From: Fontibacter flavus
GTDB lineage: Bacteria; Bacteroidota; Bacteroidia; Cytophagales; Cyclobacteriaceae
Direction: 5' to 3'
NCBI RefSeq assembly: GCF_042432905.1
Contig: NZ_JBHLWI010000037.1
Coordinates: 62,001 to 126,000, forward strand
DNA length: 64,000 bases
The notes beneath the pieces are model-generated. The model did not search any database. It saw nothing but the letters and a program-made list of their open reading frames with translations, and was not told the origin of the DNA. Positions within the stretch are counted from its first letter, which is position 1. The number at the start of each line of letters is the position of its first letter. The translations under genes and the position numbers were made by a program. Below are positions 19,201 to 27,435 of the stretch, one piece after another.

Positions 19201-19707
19201 GTGGTGCTGAGTACAATTGGTGTGTTTTTGGGATTGGTGATCTTCAATATGGATTTTGTGGTCATCATGACAGGTATCGGGATTATTTCCCTTGCAGGGG
19301 TTGTGGTGAACAATGCCATCGTATTGATTGATTATACCAACCTTGTAAGGGAAAGGAGAAGAAAAGAACTAGATGTTCCGGAAGATGAATACCTTCCTTA
19401 TGATGAGTTGTTGAAAAGTATTATTGTGGGCGGTAAAACCAGGTTGAGACCAGTACTGTTGACTGCGGTTACTACAGTTTTGGGTTTGGTGCCTTTGGCC
19501 ATAGGAATGAATATCAACTTTGCTACGTTGTTAAGTTCTTTCGATCCTCAATTCTATGTGGGAGGTGACAATGCAGATTTTTGGGGGCCAATGGCTTGGA
19601 CTGTAATATTTGGTCTAACCTTTGCGACCTTTCTAACGTTAGTAATCGTACCTGTCATGTATTTACTGGCAGATAAATTAAACATGTTGATTCGTAGACT
19701 GAAATAG
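16300..19707 (+). CDS. RND efflux pump, inner-membrane permease (AcrB-like)
   Basis: This is a proton-driven multidrug-type transporter of 1135 residues. It has the duplicated RND layout: TM1 at about 27-48, a large periplasmic loop, a bundle of helices at about 345-520, TM7 and a second periplasmic loop, and a final bundle (about 935-1130). The TM4 proton-relay motif is visible as LALGMLVDNGIVVVENI. The second-half equivalent is GIGIISLAGVVVNNAIVLIDY. The loop between halves is longer than in AcrB, with two added hydrophobic segments (about 515-560). It is the last gene of the tetR-tolC-adaptor-RND operon and is followed by a terminator. The substrate is unknown. Confidence 0.92.
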   Translation: MSKGEEQKNKVTREFGLSSLSVDNQTSVVILAVIITVLGILGYKTMPKESFPEIVIPTVYVGTAYPGNSPVDMENLITRPIEKELKSINNVKSIKSTSVQDFSSIVVEFNPGVEISKAIQDVKDAVDKSKSELPTDLDQEPDVIEVNTSDFPIMNVNLSGNYTEEELKKFGEFLEDEIEKLPEVSKAELRGTIEREIRIDADIYKMEAMGVSFGDISEAISQENVTISGGNILAGEFRRSLRITGEFKSPDELNGIIIKTENNRIVYLSDVAEVTDTYKERESYARSNKLPVVTVNVVKRSGENLLDASDKIKDILQKAQAERFPSDLEVSITNDQSKTTRAQVNDLENSIIFGVILVVLVLMFFLGFRNALFVGIAIPLSMFISFLVLNSFGITLNLMVLFALILALGMLVDNGIVVVENIYRLMQEGMKPVQAAKEGVGEVAWPIITSTATTLAAFLPLAFWDDIIGEFMKYLPITLIIVLSSSLFVALVVNPVLTSLYMKIQDVDVIKPKKKSLIVALVFATMAIISYLAGSMTFGNLFMIAAVLTVFNVFFLRSAIRWFQNVFLVRMEDLYENTLHFALRGRNPYYFFGGVNLLLVLSIVLLGIKAPKVLFFPDNQPSLVNIFIENPIGTDIEATNTFLIELEDEMLELMEPYSSVVESIITQVGQGTGDQSEGPSMANTPHKAKITMSFVEYQYRQGVNTNKIMEEIRDLVEKYPGVLITVDKQRNGPPVGKAVNIEVSGEDFQKLIAFEDQFKEYLGSANIPGIEELKSDLELGSPEVILKIDREKARRFGLSTSTIANELRTALFGLEVSKFKEGEDDFPIQLRLKDEYRYDLSSLINKKINFRDKFGNKKEVPISAVAELEYGSTYGSVKRKDLNKVISIFSNVTDGYNPTEINNQLKDMVANFEIPDGITVKFTGEQEEQAKSTAFLMRALFIAVSVIFLIIVAQFNSVTTPFIIMASVVLSTIGVFLGLVIFNMDFVVIMTGIGIISLAGVVVNNAIVLIDYTNLVRERRRKELDVPEDEYLPYDELLKSIIVGGKTRLRPVLLTAVTTVLGLVPLAIGMNINFATLLSSFDPQFYVGGDNADFWGPMAWTVIFGLTFATFLTLVIVPVMYLLADKLNMLIRRLK

Positions 19708-19743
19708 CATGATTAAATAAAGGTTGGTGGTTTTTAAATGATT

Positions 19744-19780
19744 AAACCCTTGGGATAATATTCCAGGGGTTTATTTTTTT
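19744..19780 (+). terminator. Terminator after the RND operon
   Basis: An imperfect stem (AAACCCTTGGGA with TCCAGGGGTTT, one G-T pair and a one-base bulge) and a short AT loop are followed by ATTTTTTT. It lies about 36 bases after the RND stop codon. Confidence 0.7.
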
Positions 19781-19829
19781 AACTATGAAATAAAAAGCTT
19801 TTTCAACCAGATAAGCCAGTAAGAATGTT

Positions 19830-19837
19830 TAAATTTG
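19830..19837 (+). promoter_or_regulatory. Candidate -7 element (TAAATTTG) for the NusG-like gene
   Basis: TAAATTTG fits the TAnnTTTG consensus and lies 22 bases before the ATG at 19860. No well-spaced TTTG is seen upstream. Confidence 0.35.
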
Positions 19838-19859
19838 GGTTTTAGATTGAATTGATTTT

Positions 19860-20360
19860 ATGAGCGATTTACAATGGTTTGTTTTGTATACAACTTCAAG
19901 AGCAGAGAAGAAAGTTGCCCAAAGATTAAGAGAGAATGGATTGGAAGTTTTCCTGCCAATGGTAGAGGAGCTCCGACAGTGGTCGGATAGAAAAAAGAAA
20001 GTACAGAAAGCACTTTTCAATGGATATTTGTTTGTAAAAACAGCCAAAGCCAACCTTTGGGAAGCTTTACAGGTACCGGGTGCTGTCAAATTTGTTCATT
20101 TTGCTGGAGAACATGCCACTGTTCGGGAAGAGGAAATAAATACGATTAAAAGAATTCTGGAAACTGGGGTGGCTGTAGAGACTGATGGCTCTGACATCGA
20201 AGAAGGCCAACAGGTCAGGATTCTGGGCGGGCCGCTGGAAGGAATGCAAGGGGAGTGCGTCAATAAAGGTAATAAGGATTACTTTATTATTAGAATCCCT
20301 GGAATCAATCAGAACATGATGGTAAATATCCCAAGGAAATTTTTGGAGGTGATTTCTTAA
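19860..20360 (+). CDS. UpxY/NusG-family transcription antitermination factor
   Basis: This is a specialised NusG paralog of 166 residues that would bind RNA polymerase and help it read through long operons. The N-terminal NGN domain begins WFVLYTTSRAEKKVAQRL and contains FNGYLFVKT. A C-terminal KOW-like segment follows (VRILGGPLEGMQGECVNKG). In Bacteroidota such proteins (UpxY/LoaP-like) usually head capsular or exopolysaccharide clusters. Here it is followed only by a convergent membrane-protein gene, so its target operon is not adjacent. It is not the housekeeping NusG, which normally sits beside secE and ribosomal-protein genes. Confidence 0.82.
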   Translation: MSDLQWFVLYTTSRAEKKVAQRLRENGLEVFLPMVEELRQWSDRKKKVQKALFNGYLFVKTAKANLWEALQVPGAVKFVHFAGEHATVREEEINTIKRILETGVAVETDGSDIEEGQQVRILGGPLEGMQGECVNKGNKDYFIIRIPGINQNMMVNIPRKFLEVIS

Positions 20361-20373
20361 ACCTGAGCAATCT

Positions 20374-21090
20374 TTATTGTGCTTTGGATTTCCAGTTAAA
20401 GTGTTTTTTGTAAACCACTTGTATTTGGGCCATATGATCTCCAAATCGGTTAAACCCGGCATTTCCATCCAATTCATCAGAAAAAGAAATCAAGAGGGTA
20501 CCTTCTAGCGCCAGATCTGACCAATTGTCCAGCTTGTAGTTAATTCCGGCCCGTATAGGTACATGGGCAGTAAAGGTATTGGCCCTGGTTTCTGTTGCAT
20601 TATAGGAGTAGGATTCTTTGCGATTAACAAACAGGGCACCTAATCCCATTCCTCCATAAAGGTTGAAGATACCCCTGTTCATATGGTTTTCATAAGGGAA
20701 AAGCCAAAAAACAGGCATCAGATCCAAGTAAAATGCTTGTCCTCTAAATGTAAAAGCACTTCCTCTTGATCTCCAGATTTCTTCTATTCTTGGCCCATAT
20801 AAGCCATCTGGACTACTAGAAATCCATTGTATGCCGGTACTGATTTGGTATCCAAAGTGCCGAGAGAATTTTTTGGTATAAGAACCAGTAATAGCAGGCT
20901 TCCATAGAAAATCCCATGTTCCATAAGGCCCTGCATTGTCTCCATAAATAAAGGAAGGTCCCGCTCCCAAAGCCCAAATATTGTTTTTGGGTGTTTTTTC
21001 TTTATAAAAACTCTGACCAATTGCAGGAAAAGTTAAGCAAGAGAACATAATTCCTACAACAAGTGGTTTAAAGGTAGCTGAAAATGACAT
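20374..21090 (-). CDS. Outer-membrane beta-barrel protein, function unknown
   Basis: This 238-residue protein has a signal peptide (about residues 1-26, ending PAIGQS). Alternating polar/aromatic strands follow, including GYQISTGIQWIS and NLYGGMGLGALFV, typical of small 8-strand outer-membrane barrels of Bacteroidota (porin/PorT-like). The start is the ATG at 21090. The gene converges on the NusG-like gene with 13 bases between the stops. I cannot assign a function from the sequence. Confidence 0.65.
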   Translation of the reverse strand: MSFSATFKPLVVGIMFSCLTFPAIGQSFYKEKTPKNNIWALGAGPSFIYGDNAGPYGTWDFLWKPAITGSYTKKFSRHFGYQISTGIQWISSSPDGLYGPRIEEIWRSRGSAFTFRGQAFYLDLMPVFWLFPYENHMNRGIFNLYGGMGLGALFVNRKESYSYNATETRANTFTAHVPIRAGINYKLDNWSDLALEGTLLISFSDELDGNAGFNRFGDHMAQIQVVYKKHFNWKSKAQ

Positions 21091-21148
21091 CAAAGGGACT
21101 TAAAGTTTAAGGGATTAAAAGAATGGTTTGATTGCGTCAATAAATATA

Positions 21149-21337
21149 TTAAGCTTCAGGTTCGTCGCTTAAGGCTCTGCCTATTTCCTCCTCAGTCATC
21201 CTTAATTTTGATTTACATTCTTTGACCAGTGCTGATGCCTCTTTAACCAAATTAGAAAGATCATCCATGCCAGTTTCACCTTTTTCCAACAAGGTGACAA
21301 TTTCTTCCAATCTTTTAAGTGATTTATCGTAGCTCAT
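21149..21337 (-). CDS. xseB: Exodeoxyribonuclease VII small subunit
   Basis: XseB is the small accessory subunit of ExoVII, which degrades single-stranded DNA. The 62-residue product begins MSYDKSLKRLEEIVTLLEKGE and is a two-helix coiled-coil chain with the family's LERLxxIVxxLExGE pattern and an acidic tail. The ATG at 21337 lies 4 bases after the xseA stop; a longer TTG reading frame exists but is unlikely. It is co-transcribed with xseA. Confidence 0.9.
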   Translation of the reverse strand: MSYDKSLKRLEEIVTLLEKGETGMDDLSNLVKEASALVKECKSKLRMTEEEIGRALSDEPEA

Positions 21338-21341
21338 ATTG

Positions 21342-22658
21342 TCATGATTTTTTTTTCTCAATAGTTATGATTGTACTTTCAATGATGTTTTTCACGGAAT
21401 AAGTAGTCATTTTGTCTCCCGTTTTGATGGTTCCCAAATGCAGTGGGACACCATTTATTTCAGAGCGGGTATAACCTTTCTCAAAGAATGTGTTGGGGTC
21501 CATTCTGGCGATGTCTTTCTCCAATTGCCTGATCTTTTGCTCTGATTTTTGAATAAGGAGCGTACTCGCCTTTCTCAGGTTTTGATTGAAGTTGTCCAAA
21601 TTCAGGGCTTTAATGGAAAGTTGTTGCACAGCAAGTGACCTGATTTGTTTTGTTCTAAAGGAAAGATTATCAGTGGTTTGGTGTAAAGTGAATTTAGCTT
21701 GCTGGTGAAGCCTTCTTTCAAGTTCTCTCAGCATTTTTTCTTCCCAAAACCAAATTTGAGAAGCGTTTCTTTCCAAAATTTTCATCAAACCTTTTATTTT
21801 TTCCTCAAAGGCATGAAATCCTGAAAGCAGGAATTCAGCTGTGGCCGTAGGCGTTTTCATTTTGGTATGTGCTACCAAATCTGCAATGGTCTCATCCCTT
21901 TCATGCCCGATACCAGTAATGACAGGGATTGGACAAGAGGCGATCTTAACTGCCAATTGGTAATCATCAAAACAGTCCAGGTCCAATTGTGACCCACCAC
22001 CCCGGATCAGCACAATAGCATCAAAGGCTTTTGTAAGATTGTCCTGTATAACTTCGTCTAAGGCCCTGATCATGGTTGCAGGGGCGTCTATACCCTGTAA
22101 GGTCGCCTGGTAAAGCTTATAGTGGATCCTGTATCCAAAACGGTTGTTATCGATTTGGTTGATAAAATCACCATACCCAGCAGCGGTTGCAGAGCTGATT
22201 ACAGCGATTTTCTGAGGAACTTCAGGAAGTGCCAGCCTTTTATTCAGCTCCATCATACCCTCTGCAGTAAGTTTATCTATTATTTCTTGACGAATACGGG
22301 CCCTCTCTCCTAAAGTGAAATTCGGATCTATATCCTTTACGTTTAGGCTTATTCCATATATTTCATGAAAAGTCACATTGACCTGTGCAAGTACTTTCAT
22401 GCCTGTCTTCAGATCCTGCCCTGTGATGGTTTTGAACTTGGAGGCAATTCCTCTAAAAGTATATGCCCAGATATTGGCCCTGATTTTTGCGACAATTTGA
22501 TTTCCCTGTTTTTCCACCAGATCCAAATAGGCATGGCCTTGTCTAGCTTGATTGAGTTCAGCGATTTCTGCTATTACCCAGTAGGCAGGTTCCAATTGGA
22601 TATCCAGGGTCTCCTTGATGAGCTGGTTGAGCGCTAAAAGTGAAATGGCTTGCTGCAT
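21342..22658 (-). CDS. xseA: Exodeoxyribonuclease VII large subunit
   Basis: XseA is the catalytic subunit of ExoVII. The 438-residue protein has an N-terminal OB-fold (about residues 15-115). The catalytic core shows ISSATAAGYGDF, LIRGGGSQLDLDCFDDY and ITGIGHERDETIADLVAHTKMKTPTATAEFLL, which are family signatures. A long coiled-coil region (about 280-390) and a C-terminal extension that contacts XseB follow. Length is normal (E. coli 456). It sits directly upstream of xseB on the same strand. Confidence 0.95.
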   Translation of the reverse strand: MQQAISLLALNQLIKETLDIQLEPAYWVIAEIAELNQARQGHAYLDLVEKQGNQIVAKIRANIWAYTFRGIASKFKTITGQDLKTGMKVLAQVNVTFHEIYGISLNVKDIDPNFTLGERARIRQEIIDKLTAEGMMELNKRLALPEVPQKIAVISSATAAGYGDFINQIDNNRFGYRIHYKLYQATLQGIDAPATMIRALDEVIQDNLTKAFDAIVLIRGGGSQLDLDCFDDYQLAVKIASCPIPVITGIGHERDETIADLVAHTKMKTPTATAEFLLSGFHAFEEKIKGLMKILERNASQIWFWEEKMLRELERRLHQQAKFTLHQTTDNLSFRTKQIRSLAVQQLSIKALNLDNFNQNLRKASTLLIQKSEQKIRQLEKDIARMDPNTFFEKGYTRSEINGVPLHLGTIKTGDKMTTYSVKNIIESTIITIEKKKS

Positions 22659-22694
22659 TCGGAAAATTAATCAGGAAAACTGAATTATGGAAAA

Positions 22695-22725
22695 GAAAAT
22701 GCCCTATCGTTTTATGGATAGGGCA
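22695..22725 (-). terminator. Terminator after dapA
   Basis: A 9-bp stem (TGCCCTATC / GATAGGGCA) with an 8-base loop lies 24 bases beyond the dapA stop. On the minus strand it is followed by a T-rich run (ATTTTCTTTTCC). It separates dapA from xseA. Confidence 0.75.
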
Positions 22726-22748
22726 TAAATAGCTGGGAAATCAGGTAT

Positions 22749-23606
22749 TTATTTTACAAGATTTTTATTAATTCTTGATTTTAAGTTTTCGCTGGCTTTG
22801 AGTAAAGGAAGTCTTACTGTATCTCCGCAAATTCCCAATACACTCATCAAATATTTCAGTCCAACAGGATTAGCTTCTTCGTACATCATTGGATTGATGT
22901 CCAATAGTTTGAAAGCAGCCATTCTTGAAGTTTCTAGATCTGCATGGCAAATATCCCGGAAAATTGCCGGATAGGCATTTGCCAAAACTGAAATAACACC
23001 ATGTCCACCTATGACTTTCATAGATGGTGTCAGGATATCATCACCAGAGATCAATAGAAAATCCTCAGGCATTTTTGCTGCTATACGCATACATTGGGAC
23101 AGATCCCCACTGGCCTCTTTGATGCCGATGATATTGGGATGTTTGGCCAGTTCCAAAGTAGTCTGATAAGTTAGATTGGACATGGTCCTACCCGGCACGT
23201 TGTATAGGATTACAGGAACAGGGCATGCATCAGCTATAGCCTGATAATGGGCAATGATGCCAGCTTGAGTAGGTTTGTTATAATATGGACTTACTGATAA
23301 AATGGCATCAATACCTGAGAAATCTGTATGCTTGATTTCTTCTAAAATAGCCTGCGTGTTATTTCCTCCGATGCCATATACGATGGGTAATCTTCCTGCA
23401 TTGTATTCCAAAGAAGCTTTTAGGACAGATTTTTTTTCCTCTTTGGTCATGGTGGAAGATTCGCCAGTGGTACCTTGAACCACAAGATAATCTACTCCTC
23501 CTTGTATGACATGTTCGATGACGCGCTTTAGGCCATCATAATCTATGGACATATCTTCATGAAAAGGGGTAATCAATGCAACACCTGTTCCGTGAAATTT
23601 TAACAT
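22749..23606 (-). CDS. dapA: 4-hydroxy-tetrahydrodipicolinate synthase
   Basis: DapA condenses pyruvate with aspartate semialdehyde in lysine/diaminopimelate synthesis. The 285-residue TIM-barrel protein shows GTGVALITPF at the N-terminus and VVQGTTGESSTM. The catalytic Tyr is in VILYNVPGRT, and the Schiff-base Lys in GIKEASGDLSQ. Its start overlaps the stop of the DUF6913-like gene by a few bases, so the two are translationally coupled. A hairpin terminator follows. Confidence 0.95.
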   Translation of the reverse strand: MLKFHGTGVALITPFHEDMSIDYDGLKRVIEHVIQGGVDYLVVQGTTGESSTMTKEEKKSVLKASLEYNAGRLPIVYGIGGNNTQAILEEIKHTDFSGIDAILSVSPYYNKPTQAGIIAHYQAIADACPVPVILYNVPGRTMSNLTYQTTLELAKHPNIIGIKEASGDLSQCMRIAAKMPEDFLLISGDDILTPSMKVIGGHGVISVLANAYPAIFRDICHADLETSRMAAFKLLDINPMMYEEANPVGLKYLMSVLGICGDTVRLPLLKASENLKSRINKNLVK

Positions 23607-24103
23607 GCTTCTTTTATTTTATTTAAGTAATTAATCAAATGTTGGATGTTTTCATGTAGATCATCGCCTTCAGTTTGAAGCATGAGATCTAAATAGGCTT
23701 CATTTTCCTTAGAATAAAAGCCAAGATTAAGGGAACTCTTATTAGCGAGCAGCAAATAACGCAAATATGGATTAAGCTGTAAAGGAAGGACTAAAATAAA
23801 ATCCATTTTTTCCAGCAGAAACTCATTTAGGTAGTCAGAATGCTGTCCCCAGATATTGAAATGCTTATGAGAAAAGGCTTCTACTTTTGTTGATTTTCCT
23901 TCATTGTAAAACAGGCCAATTATCCTCACCTTATAGCCCCAAAGGTTTCTGATTACTTCTTTGGTAAGTTCAAATTCCTCCTCAGCACCTGCGAGGATGC
24001 CGATCTGTTTGATTTGAGTTGGAACGATAATTTCTTTTTTTGACTGCAGTCGCATCCTTGATTGGTTCTGCTTCTGCACCATGATGTCTTTGATCCACTT
24101 CAT
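23600..24103 (-). CDS. DUF6913-like conserved hypothetical protein
   Basis: This is a 167-residue soluble protein without a signal peptide. It has a predicted alternating alpha/beta pattern including IKQIGILAGAEEEF and YKVRIIGLFYNEGKST, and a helical C-terminus. I recognise it as the Bacteroidota protein family (DUF6913) often encoded next to dapA and ligA; no function is known. It lies 3 bases after the ligA stop and overlaps the dapA start, so all three are probably transcribed together. The family assignment rests on memory of context and general pattern. Confidence 0.6.
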   Translation of the reverse strand: MKWIKDIMVQKQNQSRMRLQSKKEIIVPTQIKQIGILAGAEEEFELTKEVIRNLWGYKVRIIGLFYNEGKSTKVEAFSHKHFNIWGQHSDYLNEFLLEKMDFILVLPLQLNPYLRYLLLANKSSLNLGFYSKENEAYLDLMLQTEGDDLHENIQHLINYLNKIKEAC

Positions 24104-24106
24104 CTG

Positions 24107-26563
24107 TTAAGCCTTTTTGCCGACCATCTGAAGGAATTCATCTTCAGAAATCATTTTAACACCCAATTTTTCGGCTTTTTCTTTTTTACTCGGTCCCATG
24201 TCTTCTCCCTCAATGATAAAGTCCAGTGCTTTCGAAACGGATTTGAGATATTGCCCCCCATTTGCCTCTACGAAGTCTATGATTTCGTCCCTTTTGAAAT
24301 GGTTAAGTTTTCCTGAAGCCAAGATCTTTAATCCTTCCAGACTCGTGCTTTCTAATTTCCTTTCCTCCTCTACCAACACAAAGTTCAGCCCATGGGTTTT
24401 CAATCTTTCAATTAATTCCAGATTTTCCGGGTCTTTGAAATACTCATGGATACTGCTGACCAATGTTTCTCCCACACCATTGATGTTCAAAAGTTCCTCT
24501 GCACCTGCGTTTTTCAAAGCATCAATATTTTTGAAATGCTTGGCCAAAATCTGGGCTGTATTTTCACCGATATTTCTGATTCCCAAAGCAAAAAGGAGTT
24601 TTTCAAAAGGTTGGGATTTCGATGCTCTTATCCCTTCCAGCATATTGGAAATGACACCTTCCTGAAAAGTATTGGCTTTGAGTTTTTTGACCCTATCTTC
24701 CTGTTCCCTGCTCAATGGCAGATTCAGCTTCAGAAGGATGCCATGTACTGTGTTTTCGTGCATTGAAGCTTCTACTAGTTTGCTCAAGGATATCCAGTTA
24801 CCGATCAGCACATTCAGCACAACCGGTACAGGTAGATGGTCTTCCATTTGTGGCAAGGGACTGTTTTCCAGAATTTCTTCCAGTTTCATCAGTGTGCCCA
24901 CATTCTGGGCTACTTTTTTGTTGGAGGCTCTGATGAAAAGTTCAAAGGCTTTGATAACCCGTTTCAAAGGTTGATCAGTGTGTCTCTCTGTGAATTTTTG
25001 GATTGCTGACAGGGACAGACCATCGGTTAATGCAAAAAATGCTTTGGTGAGGGAAATAAATAGATAGCCGTCATCTGATTTTTGATATTGGTCTTGACTC
25101 ATTTCAAGACCAAGTAGCTGGTCAGCCTTACCTTCCAATTCGTAGAGATCTGCAAAGTTTCGAATATAATGCTGATCTATAAGGGTTTTGATTCTTTCGG
25201 TCCCTAAAGAATCAATGTCCATGGCTCTTTTATGAACAAAATGTTCAATTCTACCCAGCAATTGTGGAGGGCAGCTTTTGGTGTTGGGGCAGAAGTGTTT
25301 GGCTTCGCCTTCTTTTCTTTCTAAGAGAGTACCGCACTCCGGACAAAGGTCGATGTAGGCAATTGGTTTTGCCCCATTTTTTCTTTTTTCCAGCGCTACG
25401 CCGGTGATTTTTGGGATGATTTCACCTCCTTTTTCCACAAAAACAGTATCCCCTTCATGCAGTCCCAATCTTTCAATTTCATTGGCATTGTGTAGTGATG
25501 CACGCTTCACTGTGGTTCCTGCCAAATGCACAGGAGCAAGATTGGCCACAGGAGTAATGGCACCTGTTCTTCCCACCTGATAGGTAATGGATAGCAATTC
25601 AGATTCAGCACTCTCGGCTTGGTATTTATAAGCAATTGCCCATCTTGGTATTTTGGCAGTAAAGCCAAGTTCTTCTCTCTGTTCGTAGTCGTTGATTTTG
25701 AGTACTACGCCATCGGTATCTAAAGGCAAAGTAAAACGGTCTTCTTTCCAGGATTCTATATATCCCAATACCTCTCTGATGTCTTTGCATTTGGTATAAG
25801 TAGGAGAGACGTTGAATCCCCACTTTTCAATGAGATGGATAGCCTCGTCATGTTTGTCTACCCCAATCTCATCGCCTAACAATTGGTAGAAGTAACAATT
25901 TAGCCTCCTTTTGGCAACTATGCTGCTGTCCTGCATTTTGACAGTTCCGGAAGCCGCATTTCGCGGATTGGCCAGCAAAGCTTCACCGTTTGCTTCTCGC
26001 TCCTCATTGATTTTTTCGAATTCTTTTTTCGGAAGAAAAATCTCGCCCCGTACTTCAAATTTTTCAGGAATATTGTCACCCTTGATGTGTAAAGGGATAT
26101 TTCTGATTGTTTTGATGTTTTCAGTCACCACATCTCCTCGTGTACCATCTCCCCGGGTGACAGCTCTTACCAATCTGCCGTTTTCATACACCAAACTTAT
26201 CGCTACCCCATCAAACTTCAACTCACAAAAATATTCATACTCTCTATGGCCAAGCCCTTTGGCAACCCTCTCATCAAAAGCCAAAAGCTCTTCCTCTGAG
26301 TAGGTGTTACCCAAGGATAGCATGCGGTACTCGTGGAGTGCAGTCTCAAATTCTTTGGTAATGGTGCCGCCTACCCTTTGACTGGGGCTATCAGATGCTA
26401 AAAATTCCGGAAAGGCAGATTCCAGACTGATGAGTTCTTCCAAGAGTTTATCAAACTCAAAATCAGAGATTTCGATTCGGTGTTCCTGGTAATAGATATG
26501 GTTATGATAATTGATCTGCTTGGTAAGTTCTTCGATCCTAGCCTTGGCCTGTTGTGGAGTCAT
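24107..26563 (-). CDS. ligA: NAD-dependent DNA ligase, with a long internal insertion
   Basis: LigA seals nicks in replication and repair using NAD+. I take the ATG at 26563 (MTPQQAKARIEEL, 818 residues); a TTG 13 codons upstream is less likely. The adenylation domain has the active-site Lys116 in ELKFDG. An OB-fold follows, then a zinc finger with Cys at about 407, 410, 425 and 431. The helix-hairpin-helix region (KLLFALGIRNIGENTAQILA) and a C-terminal BRCT domain (about 741-815) complete it. About 145 residues (about 488-632) interrupt the usual passage between LLGLE and NMLEGIRASKSQPF. Most LigA proteins are near 670 residues. All catalytic motifs are intact, so the enzyme should be active. 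Confidence 0.95.
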   Translation of the reverse strand: MTPQQAKARIEELTKQINYHNHIYYQEHRIEISDFEFDKLLEELISLESAFPEFLASDSPSQRVGGTITKEFETALHEYRMLSLGNTYSEEELLAFDERVAKGLGHREYEYFCELKFDGVAISLVYENGRLVRAVTRGDGTRGDVVTENIKTIRNIPLHIKGDNIPEKFEVRGEIFLPKKEFEKINEEREANGEALLANPRNAASGTVKMQDSSIVAKRRLNCYFYQLLGDEIGVDKHDEAIHLIEKWGFNVSPTYTKCKDIREVLGYIESWKEDRFTLPLDTDGVVLKINDYEQREELGFTAKIPRWAIAYKYQAESAESELLSITYQVGRTGAITPVANLAPVHLAGTTVKRASLHNANEIERLGLHEGDTVFVEKGGEIIPKITGVALEKRKNGAKPIAYIDLCPECGTLLERKEGEAKHFCPNTKSCPPQLLGRIEHFVHKRAMDIDSLGTERIKTLIDQHYIRNFADLYELEGKADQLLGLEMSQDQYQKSDDGYLFISLTKAFFALTDGLSLSAIQKFTERHTDQPLKRVIKAFELFIRASNKKVAQNVGTLMKLEEILENSPLPQMEDHLPVPVVLNVLIGNWISLSKLVEASMHENTVHGILLKLNLPLSREQEDRVKKLKANTFQEGVISNMLEGIRASKSQPFEKLLFALGIRNIGENTAQILAKHFKNIDALKNAGAEELLNINGVGETLVSSIHEYFKDPENLELIERLKTHGLNFVLVEEERKLESTSLEGLKILASGKLNHFKRDEIIDFVEANGGQYLKSVSKALDFIIEGEDMGPSKKEKAEKLGVKMISEDEFLQMVGKKA

Positions 26564-26715
26564 AGATATTAGTTCAAAACTTTCTGTGGTGTAATCATTC
26601 AAAATTAAGCTTTGTCCAAAGAATGAACAAGCAATACATGGGCAACAATGGTTTTTATTTGATGGATGACGTTAATGATCGGGATTGACTATATTTGTTC
26701 TCAATTCAGCACAAT

Positions 26716-27351
26716 ATGAGTAAAAAAGCAGATATCGAATCCCGTATCCTTGATGTTTCCTACAAACTTTTTTTGGAACAGGGTTATAAAAATACCACCA
26801 TGGACGATATTGCCCAGCGTTTGACGATGAGTAAAAAGACGCTTTACAAGTATTTCCCGGGTAAAATGGAACTGTTGGCAGCTTCATTTGAGATTCTAAA
26901 AAACCGACTTTCTTTGAAAGTATCAACGCTATTGGAAAACCAATACATTCCCTACACTGCTAAATTGAAATCCTTGCTGACGGTAGTGGCTACCGACCTT
27001 GCGCCAATCAATCCTGAGCTTTTGGAGGATTTAAGGGAACATGCACCTGAAATCTGGAAAAATCTGCAGGAGTATATTCGGGAATCAGCATATCTCCGGT
27101 TTCATAAACTTATTCAGGAGGGAAAGGAAAAGGGATTTGTAGCTTCTCATGTAAATGTAAGTTTGGTAGTGTTGATATATGCCTCCGCCATCCAAAATCT
27201 GATTGATTCTAAATTTTTAGCACAGTTTCCAGGACAAATCAAAGATAAAATGGGATTGAAAACTTCCGAAATATATGATCAGGTTATTCAGATCATCTAT
27301 CACGGAATCCTGACTGAAGATGCCAAAAAAGATTTTCATGGATTAGGATAA
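26716..27351 (+). CDS. TetR-family transcriptional regulator
   Basis: This 211-residue regulator begins MSKKADIESRILDVSYKLFLEQGYKNTTMDDIAQRL, followed by MSKKTLYKYFPGK, a classic TetR helix-turn-helix. The C-terminal helical domain resembles TetR_C members near efflux genes. I take the ATG at 26716; an in-frame TTG at 26695 coincides with a TATATTTG -7-like element (26690-26697) and is more likely promoter. It is divergent from ligA and followed by metG, with no exporter nearby, so its target is not evident. Confidence 0.85.
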   Translation: MSKKADIESRILDVSYKLFLEQGYKNTTMDDIAQRLTMSKKTLYKYFPGKMELLAASFEILKNRLSLKVSTLLENQYIPYTAKLKSLLTVVATDLAPINPELLEDLREHAPEIWKNLQEYIRESAYLRFHKLIQEGKEKGFVASHVNVSLVVLIYASAIQNLIDSKFLAQFPGQIKDKMGLKTSEIYDQVIQIIYHGILTEDAKKDFHGLG

Positions 27352-27397
27352 ACCTTATAAGACAATCTAAATTGAAATGTTTCCAAAAGGGGTTTGA

Positions 27398-27429
27398 TTG
27401 TACCAATCCCGTTCAATTGACTATCTTTG
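27398..27429 (+). promoter_or_regulatory. Promoter of metG, implying a very short or absent leader
   Basis: TTG (27398-27400), 21 bases, then TATCTTTG (27422-27429) fits the Bacteroidota TTTG-N17-23-TAnnTTTG promoter. The -7 element ends 6 bases before the metG ATG at 27436, so the predicted transcription start falls on or next to the start codon. Confidence 0.5.
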
Positions 27430-27435
27430 CAGCCG

